Of a stretch of 64,000 nt of DNA, positions 58,480 through 64,000 are shown piece by piece. Source of the DNA: Phaeodactylum tricornutum CCAP 1055/1 (taxonomy: Eukaryota; Bacillariophyta; Bacillariophyceae; Surirellales; Neidiaceae); the NCBI RefSeq assembly GCF_000150955.2, contig NC_011680.1, forward strand, positions 314,435-378,434, written 5' to 3'. A program made the translations under genes and the position numbers. The notes under the pieces are model-generated. The model worked only from the letters and a program-made list of their open reading frames with translations, did no database searches and was not told the DNA's origin. Position 1 is the stretch's first letter; every line of letters starts with the position of its first letter.

Positions 58480-61400
58480 ATGGTACTCCAACCACAGCAT
58501 TCACAGCACCCGTCACCGCGGAACGGTGTCTTTTCTGTCGTCGAACACGACGACGATGCCCCGAGCGCGAGTCACAAAAGACTCGTTAAAGAAGATCAGG
58601 CGCCCAAACGGATTTCTCATTTGCAGTTTGGACTCCTTTCTCCGGCAGAGATGCAGCGGTTGGCAGAATTTCAAGTTTGTAGTCGCGAACTCTTCAGCAT
58701 GCCCAGTCGGAAACCCGCGCACGGGGGCTGTCTAGACCCACGTCTCGGAGTGTCAGACAAGGTCTCGGCCTGTGCAACTTGCAAACGAAAATTGGTGGAT
58801 TGTGCGGGACATTTTGGCTACATTAGATTAGCCTTGCCCGTCTTTCATATTGGATTCTTACGCCATACACTACATCTGCTCCAATGCGTCTGCAAAACCT
58901 GTTCCAGGGTACTCATGCCCGAGTCGGATCGGCAAAAGCATTTGAGCCGCATGCGCAGTCCAAAGACTGATGCGTTGAGTAAGGCGGCACTCTTCAAAAA
59001 GGTGGTGGAAAAATGCAAAAAAGTTCGCGTGTGTCCGCATTGTGGAGGACACAACGGTACGGTAAAAAAGATCACCGGTGTGCCGACGCTTAAAATCGTA
59101 CACGAGCGCTACAAGGGACGAAACGCCGAGGACGAGCTGGACGAACTAATTGCCAATCTAGAAGTCTCCTTGAAGATGAATAAGGATGTCGGGACTGCCA
59201 TTTCTGGGTCGAGTCTTCCCTACGAGGATTTGTTGCCAACTCGAGCTTTGGAGATCTTTACGCACATCTCCGACGATGACTGCGAAGTCTTATGGATCGA
59301 TCCGCTCATTGGGCGACCAGAGACGCTCATTTTGCAGAGTATTCTCGTCCCGCCAGTTCCCATTCGACCGTCGGTGGCGATGGATGTTGGTGGAGGTAGC
59401 AACGAGGATGATCTTACCGTCAAGTTACAGGAGATAATTGATGTCAATGTGGCTTTGGAACTGGCCTTGATGAAGGGTCCCCAGACACGCACCATTATGG
59501 AAGAGTGGGACTTTTTGCAAGTACAAGTTGCGCAGTACATCAATGGCGAGATGCCAGGTTTGCAAAGACCGATCGGGTCGAAACCCATGAGGGGCCTATG
59601 TCAGCGTCTTAAAGGAAAGCAAGGTCGATTTCGAGGGAATCTTTCGGGAAAGCGGGTAGACTTTTCCGCCCGTACCGTAATTTCTCCTGATCCCAACCTT
59701 CGTGTAGATCAAGTTGGTGTCCCGGAGCGCGTCGCTAAAACCATGACGTATCCGGAACGAGTGTCACGTTACAATATCGAGAAGCTTCGTCAAAGGGTCC
59801 GGAACGGGCCGGACGTTCACCCTGGGGCCAATCTTATCCGCATGAAGGACGGCTCGTTCGTCAAGTCGCTATCGTTCGGCGACCGAGAGCTTGTGGCCAA
59901 GAATTTGCGGTACGGAGATGTTGTGGAGCGTCACATGGAAGACGATGACGTCGTATTGTTTAATCGACAGCCATCGCTACACAAGGTTTCAATTATGGCT
60001 CATCGTGCCAAGGTCATGGAATGGAAGACCTTCCGCTTCAATACCTGCGTGTGCGCTCCCTACAACGCCGATTTCGACGGAGACGAGATGAATATGCATT
60101 TACCGCAAACGGAAGAAGCACGTACGGAAGCCTCACTACTGATGGGTGTAAAACACAACCTTACGACGCCTCGCAATGGAGAGCCTTTGGTTGCGGCCAG
60201 TCAGGATTTTCTCTCGGCGTCATACATGCTGACGCAGCGGGATCGCTTTTTTACCCGGGAGCAGTTCTGCCAGTTGGTGTCTTACTACAGTGATGCGTCA
60301 GAAGACATTGACATACCTTTCCCCACAATTCTTAGACCTGTAGAGTTGTGGACGGGCAAGCAAGTATTTGGCATGATGTTGCGACCAAACAGGAAGTCCT
60401 CCGTTCTCGTCAGTTTTGAAAACAAAGAAAAAAATTACACAACGAACAAATACTTTTGTAAGAATGATGGGTGGGTTGCGTTCCGAAACAGCGAACTTGT
60501 AAGTGGCAACATTGCAAAGAAATCTATTGGGGACGGCAGTAAAAGTGGCTTGCTGTACATTCTACTCCGAGATTGCGGTGTGCACGAAGCCGCGAGCTGT
60601 ATGGACCGATGGGCAAAGTTCTGTTCTCGTTTTATGGGTGGTCATCGTGGATTGTCGATCGGAATTTCGGATGTCACACCGTCCGCTCGCTTACGAGATA
60701 TAAAACATGGGATTCTTTCTGAGGGATACAAAAAGGAAAGATTGATCACGCCGATGAAACGTTTTTGCCCACGTTTTCTCACATGTATACTTTAGGCCGA
60801 TGACAGTATCCTCCAATACGAAGAAGGAAGGCTAGAACTCCGTCCTGGTTGTGATTTGTTGCAATCTCTAGAAGAGATCTTGAACGGAATTCTTGGCCGA
60901 CTACGAGAATCAGCAGGTCAGGAAGCCATGAAGGCTCTACCGTGGACGAATACACCTCGCATCATGGCAGAATGTGGGTCAAAAGGCAGTCCATTGAACA
61001 TTTCGCAGATGATATCTTGTGTCGGACAGCAAGCCGTAGGCGGCATGCGTATCCAAGATGGGTTTGTAAACAGGTGTCTCCCACATTTCGAATATCACAG
61101 CCTTATACCATCAGCCAAAGGATTTGTAGCCAATTCGTTTTACACCGGTTTAACGGCAACCGAATTCTTTTTTCACGCCATGGGAGGGCGAGAGGGCTTG
61201 GTAGACACGGCTGTTAAAACAGCTGAGACTGGTTATATGGCCCGTCGATTAATGAAAGTATGTATACCTGATTTGGAAAGTATTTTTGTCAAGCCAAATA
61301 CATTCTCACGCTTTGTTCACTCTCAGGCTCTTGAGGATCTGTCTTTACAGTATGACTCATCGGTTCGCAATAGCGAGAACACGGTTGTGCAGTTTACGTA

Positions 61401-62994
61401 CGGCGACGATGGTTTAAATCCAAACATGATGGAGAACAACGATAGGCCAGTCGATTTTGAACGCCTACGCTTGCACATAAGCCAAACAACTCCTTGTCCA
61501 ACTGAGGATTGTTTGAGTGCCGCTGCTTTAAGCACTACCGTTGAGAAGAAGTTGGCGGAGCCGAGATTCCAGGCGTTACTACCAACAGGTCGTGTCTTTA
61601 TGCAGGAAATTCGAGACTTTTTCAACTCATTGGCGGAGAACCAAAAGTCGCTAGTTGTGGGGTCTGGGTCTGACGAGAGAATAGGTGTTCGTACATGGAA
61701 TAGCTCCCGCATGACGGAGACGCAACTCGAGTTGCTGTTGACGGAGGCATTGGACAAGTGTATGCTTGCATATGTAGAGCCTGGCGAAGCAGTTGGTGCG
61801 ATTGGAGCTCAGAGCATTAGCGAACCCGGTACACAGATGACCTTGAAGGTGTGTCGTCGAATATTTGCTTGTACCTGTGTTTTTGAATCTGTTTCTAATT
61901 ATCGCTGTTCGTTTTCAGACTTTCCATTTCAGTGGTATCAGCTCCATGAACGTGACGCTCGGCGTGCCGCGATTAAAGGAGATCATTAACGCGGCCAAAC
62001 TGATCTCAACACCTATCATCACAGCGAAGCTCGAATGCGACAATAACAAAGTTGCTGCACGTATCGTGAAAGCGGTGATTGAGAAAACTACTCTGGGTGA
62101 GGTGTCGAAGTACATGAAAGAGGTGTACGCTCCTGGGAGCTGCTATATAAGTGTTGAACTAGATATGGATGCTATTGAACAGTTGAAGCTCAACGTCGAC
62201 GTACATAGTGTCCGTCGCTCCATTCTTTACGGAACCAAAGGGATCGCAAAGAATGCGGTTCTTCGAGGTTTGCGGGACAGTGATGTGCTTGTTAAAAAGG
62301 GCTTCAGCCCTAAGCTTCGAATCAATGTACCCCGCCCAGATGAGAAGAGAGACAAATCTAGCGCAGTTCCCAGCTACTTCGTAAGTTTTCAAATTCCTTG
62401 TCAGGAGTATCTCGACTATTGCTAATCTGTCTTTTTCGACATACTCAGGGAATGCAAATGCTCAAAGCGGCGTTACCTAATGTAATTGTTCAAGGAATTC
62501 CGACTGTAGCGCGAGCTGTTATCAACGAAAGCAACCAATCGGGTACACCGACATACAATTTATTGATGGAGGGCTACGGTCTACAAGACGTTATGGGAAG
62601 CCCCGGTATAGACGGATTACATACAACAACAAATCACGTCTTAGAAGTTGAAGATGTTCTTGGAGTCGAAGCCGCGAGGACACAGATATCTGCTGAGATC
62701 GACAATATTATGAGCGCATACGGTATCGGTATTGATCAACGACATCTACTTTTGCTTTCGGATGTTATGACGTTCAAGGGAGAAGTTTTAGGCATCACCC
62801 GGTTTGGTGTTTCTAAAATGAGGGAGAGCGTTCTGATGTTGGCGTCGTTCGAGAAGACAACTGACCATTTATTCGACGCGGCTGTACATGGTCGAACAGA
62901 CACAATCGTTGGAGTCAGTGAATGCATTATTATGGGAATGGAAGTACCAGTTGGAACTGGGCTACCCGCATTGTACTGGAAATGCACAAACTGA
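58480..62994 (+). CDS. RPC1: RNA polymerase III largest subunit RPC1 (RPC160)
   Basis: Exons 58480-60735, 60796-61848, 61919-62380 and 62449-62994; 1438 residues. Introns are 60, 70 and 68 nt; the last two are GT-AG, the first is GA-AG (AAG|GAAAGA ... TTTAG|GCC) if homology is kept (EGYKK then ADDSILQYEEGRLELRPGCD). The zinc-binding clamp at the N-terminus has ACATCKRKLVDCAGHFGYI and RVCPHCGG. The catalytic loop is NADFDGDEMNMHLPQTEEA. The bridge and trigger region is in exon 2 (GREGLVDTAVKTAETGYM and GAIGAQSISEPGTQMTLK), joined to TFHFSGISSMNVTLGVPR in exon 3. The C-terminus has GKTDHLFDAA-like residues (TTDHLFDAAVHGRTD) and GVSECIIMGMEVPVGTGL. The enzyme makes tRNA, 5S rRNA and U6. LQCVCKTCSRVL and the clamp spacing point to Pol III rather than Pol I or II. 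Confidence 0.95.
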
Positions 62995-63236
62995 ACCTAA
63001 AAAGTTTTTTGCTCGTTTCAATTTACTCAGTTTTGACAGTGAATGTGAATTGTATCGCTAAACTTCTCTACCATCGAAATACCGAGGAAAAAATGGATTT
63101 GCTTGCACTAGCATTCGGAAAACATGCCGGTGAAAATCAGATCGACTGTAACGTTGTTCATAGCTAGCTGCAGAAGTTAAAATCAAAAGTAGTAAGAATA
63201 GATTAAAATCGGCTGCGCTATTGGATTAAAGTTATG

Positions 63237-63983
63237 CTATGGATTGACTCGTTCGAAAGACCATCCATCCTCTCCAAGCCTATCAGCCTGGCGATACATG
63301 TCTGTCAGTCGCAAATAATCGACTTCATTGGGGATTAATAGCATCAATAAGAAGTTATCGGGTGGAGGTAGCAAGTTTCCGTCCGTGTCTCGCCCTCCCG
63401 AAGGTAGATCCGTCTTTTTGTCACCCGAGTACGGCTCGCCTGGTGTATGCTCGTCAAAGAAGCCCTCACGTGCTGAATCGCTCATGTTGCCCCATATTTC
63501 CTTTCGAGCAATGGCCAATTCTCGATCCCCATCGTCCAAAAAATTTCCACCACCAACGAACAAGAGCTTTCCTTGAACACGGTACTGTTCACTGGTCTTA
63601 GAAAACCACCACACCATTTCTGCGGCACTATCTTCGCTAGCCTCGACTTGCTTAACCTTGTGAGACCGAATGTCGGTTATCATCTTCATGACACAACTTT
63701 TCCCGTCCAGTTCACTAGCGTACTTGTGATCAGGAGGGAGTTTCTGAAACCCACGAAAAACAACTGTTCGACATTTGGGTTGATTTGCTTCTGGATCAAA
63801 AGTTGCCAGTTGCACATAGTTGGAGCCTCGTGTTTTGCGACTTTTGTTGCTGGAAACCTCCAACAAGGATCTCCATGAACGATTCATGGCCGTATCGGCG
63901 GGTGGGTCGGCGTCCTGAGTGGCAGCGCCAATATCGGACTTCCCAACGCTTTCTGTGTCGATATTCTTGTCATTGCTACTCAT
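63237..63983 (-). CDS. PNPOx-like flavoprotein (Pyridox_oxase_2 / Alr4036 family)
   Basis: 248 residues, cytosolic. WRSLLEVSSNKSRKTRG opens the split-barrel domain, followed by NYVQLATFDPEANQPKCRTV, VVFRGFQKLP, MITDIRSHKVKQVEA and EMVWWFSKTSEQYRVQGKLL. The C-terminal part (DNFLLMLLIPNEVDYLRL, DGWSFERVNP) is typical of the pyridoxamine 5'-phosphate-oxidase-related Alr4036 family, which binds FMN. Plant and algal members have been studied as PNPOx-related proteins, but the substrate is not settled. The loop between residues 170 and 205 is polar and enlarged. The start codon lies 17 bp from the window edge, and the gene is complete. Confidence 0.85.
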   Translation of the reverse strand: MSSNDKNIDTESVGKSDIGAATQDADPPADTAMNRSWRSLLEVSSNKSRKTRGSNYVQLATFDPEANQPKCRTVVFRGFQKLPPDHKYASELDGKSCVMKMITDIRSHKVKQVEASEDSAAEMVWWFSKTSEQYRVQGKLLFVGGGNFLDDGDRELAIARKEIWGNMSDSAREGFFDEHTPGEPYSGDKKTDLPSGGRDTDGNLLPPPDNFLLMLLIPNEVDYLRLTDMYRQADRLGEDGWSFERVNP

Positions 63984-64000
63984 GAGACGCGCTTGAGTTG

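Noticed and set aside
63052-63167. A further RPC1 exon encoding AKLLYHRNTEEKMDLLALAF
   Set aside because: The start faintly recalls the GTGLFKLL ending of relatives, but no GT donor and AG acceptor pair joins it in frame, and exon 4 already ends with an alignable GTGLPALYWK.
1-64000. tRNA, rRNA, transposable or virus-like elements
   Set aside because: I looked for B-box-like GTTCGA words, long terminal repeats, transposase and reverse-transcriptase motifs in the gaps and saw none that hold up; a covariance-model and repeat search would settle it.

Overview
The window looks like nuclear DNA of a pennate diatom, most like Phaeodactylum tricornutum. That placement is an inference from four things: compact eukaryotic genes with few, short GT-AG introns (65-152 nt where homology lets me place them); plastid-type bipartite leaders with an aromatic residue right after the signal-peptide cleavage site; a protein of the diatom 'RGLE' family; and typical algal gene content. 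I see no rRNA, tRNA, CRISPR, transposon or virus-like element.

Layout. 1-5105: bystin C-terminus, a chalcone-isomerase-like protein and a fused purine enzyme with GARS-GART-AIRS order. 5208-14931: a run of minus-strand membrane and ER genes (class C GPCR, nodulin-like MFS transporter, CLPTM1, two-MRH ER lectin). 15320-22378: a diatom-family unknown, a plastid LON-substrate-binding protein, a double-YccV/TPR protein, a plastid DUF3172 protein with a duplicated tail, and MsrB. 22931-31297: unknowns, an SLC35F6-type transporter, an NmrA-like protein, an SGNH hydrolase and MPDU1. 31872-37070: an MTH1-type Nudix hydrolase, a decayed methyltransferase pseudogene, a degenerate carrier-like protein and a tandem DP1/HVA22 protein. 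37147-48465: a three-exon myosin with IQ, ankyrin and FYVE-like parts, a histone-fold protein, an SLC44 transporter, a coiled-coil protein and a MED4 candidate. 48866-63983: a mitochondrial CoA-transferase with an EF-hand tail, COX15, CPSF73, a 2OG-oxygenase-like protein, RNA polymerase III subunit RPC1 and a PNPOx-like flavoprotein.

There are no operons. Neighbours are mostly unrelated housekeeping genes, many in tail-to-tail pairs with tiny gaps (16 bp at SGNH/MPDU1, 76 bp at DP1/myosin, 95 bp at coiled-coil/MED4). Shared themes are ER glycoprotein handling (MPDU1, the MRH lectin, CLPTM1, DP1/HVA22), mitochondrial function (COX15, CoA-transferase), and transcription and RNA processing (RPC1, MED4, CPSF73, histone fold).

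The signals most worth a second look are: a 9-bp motif TGACTGTGA/TCACAGTCA found nine times, only in gene flanks; an RPC1 intron that appears to start with GA instead of GT; an in-frame TGA in the CoA-transferase with the mark of two opposite frameshifts; the D-N-M domain order of the purine enzyme; and the myosin and YccV-YccV-TPR domain combinations.
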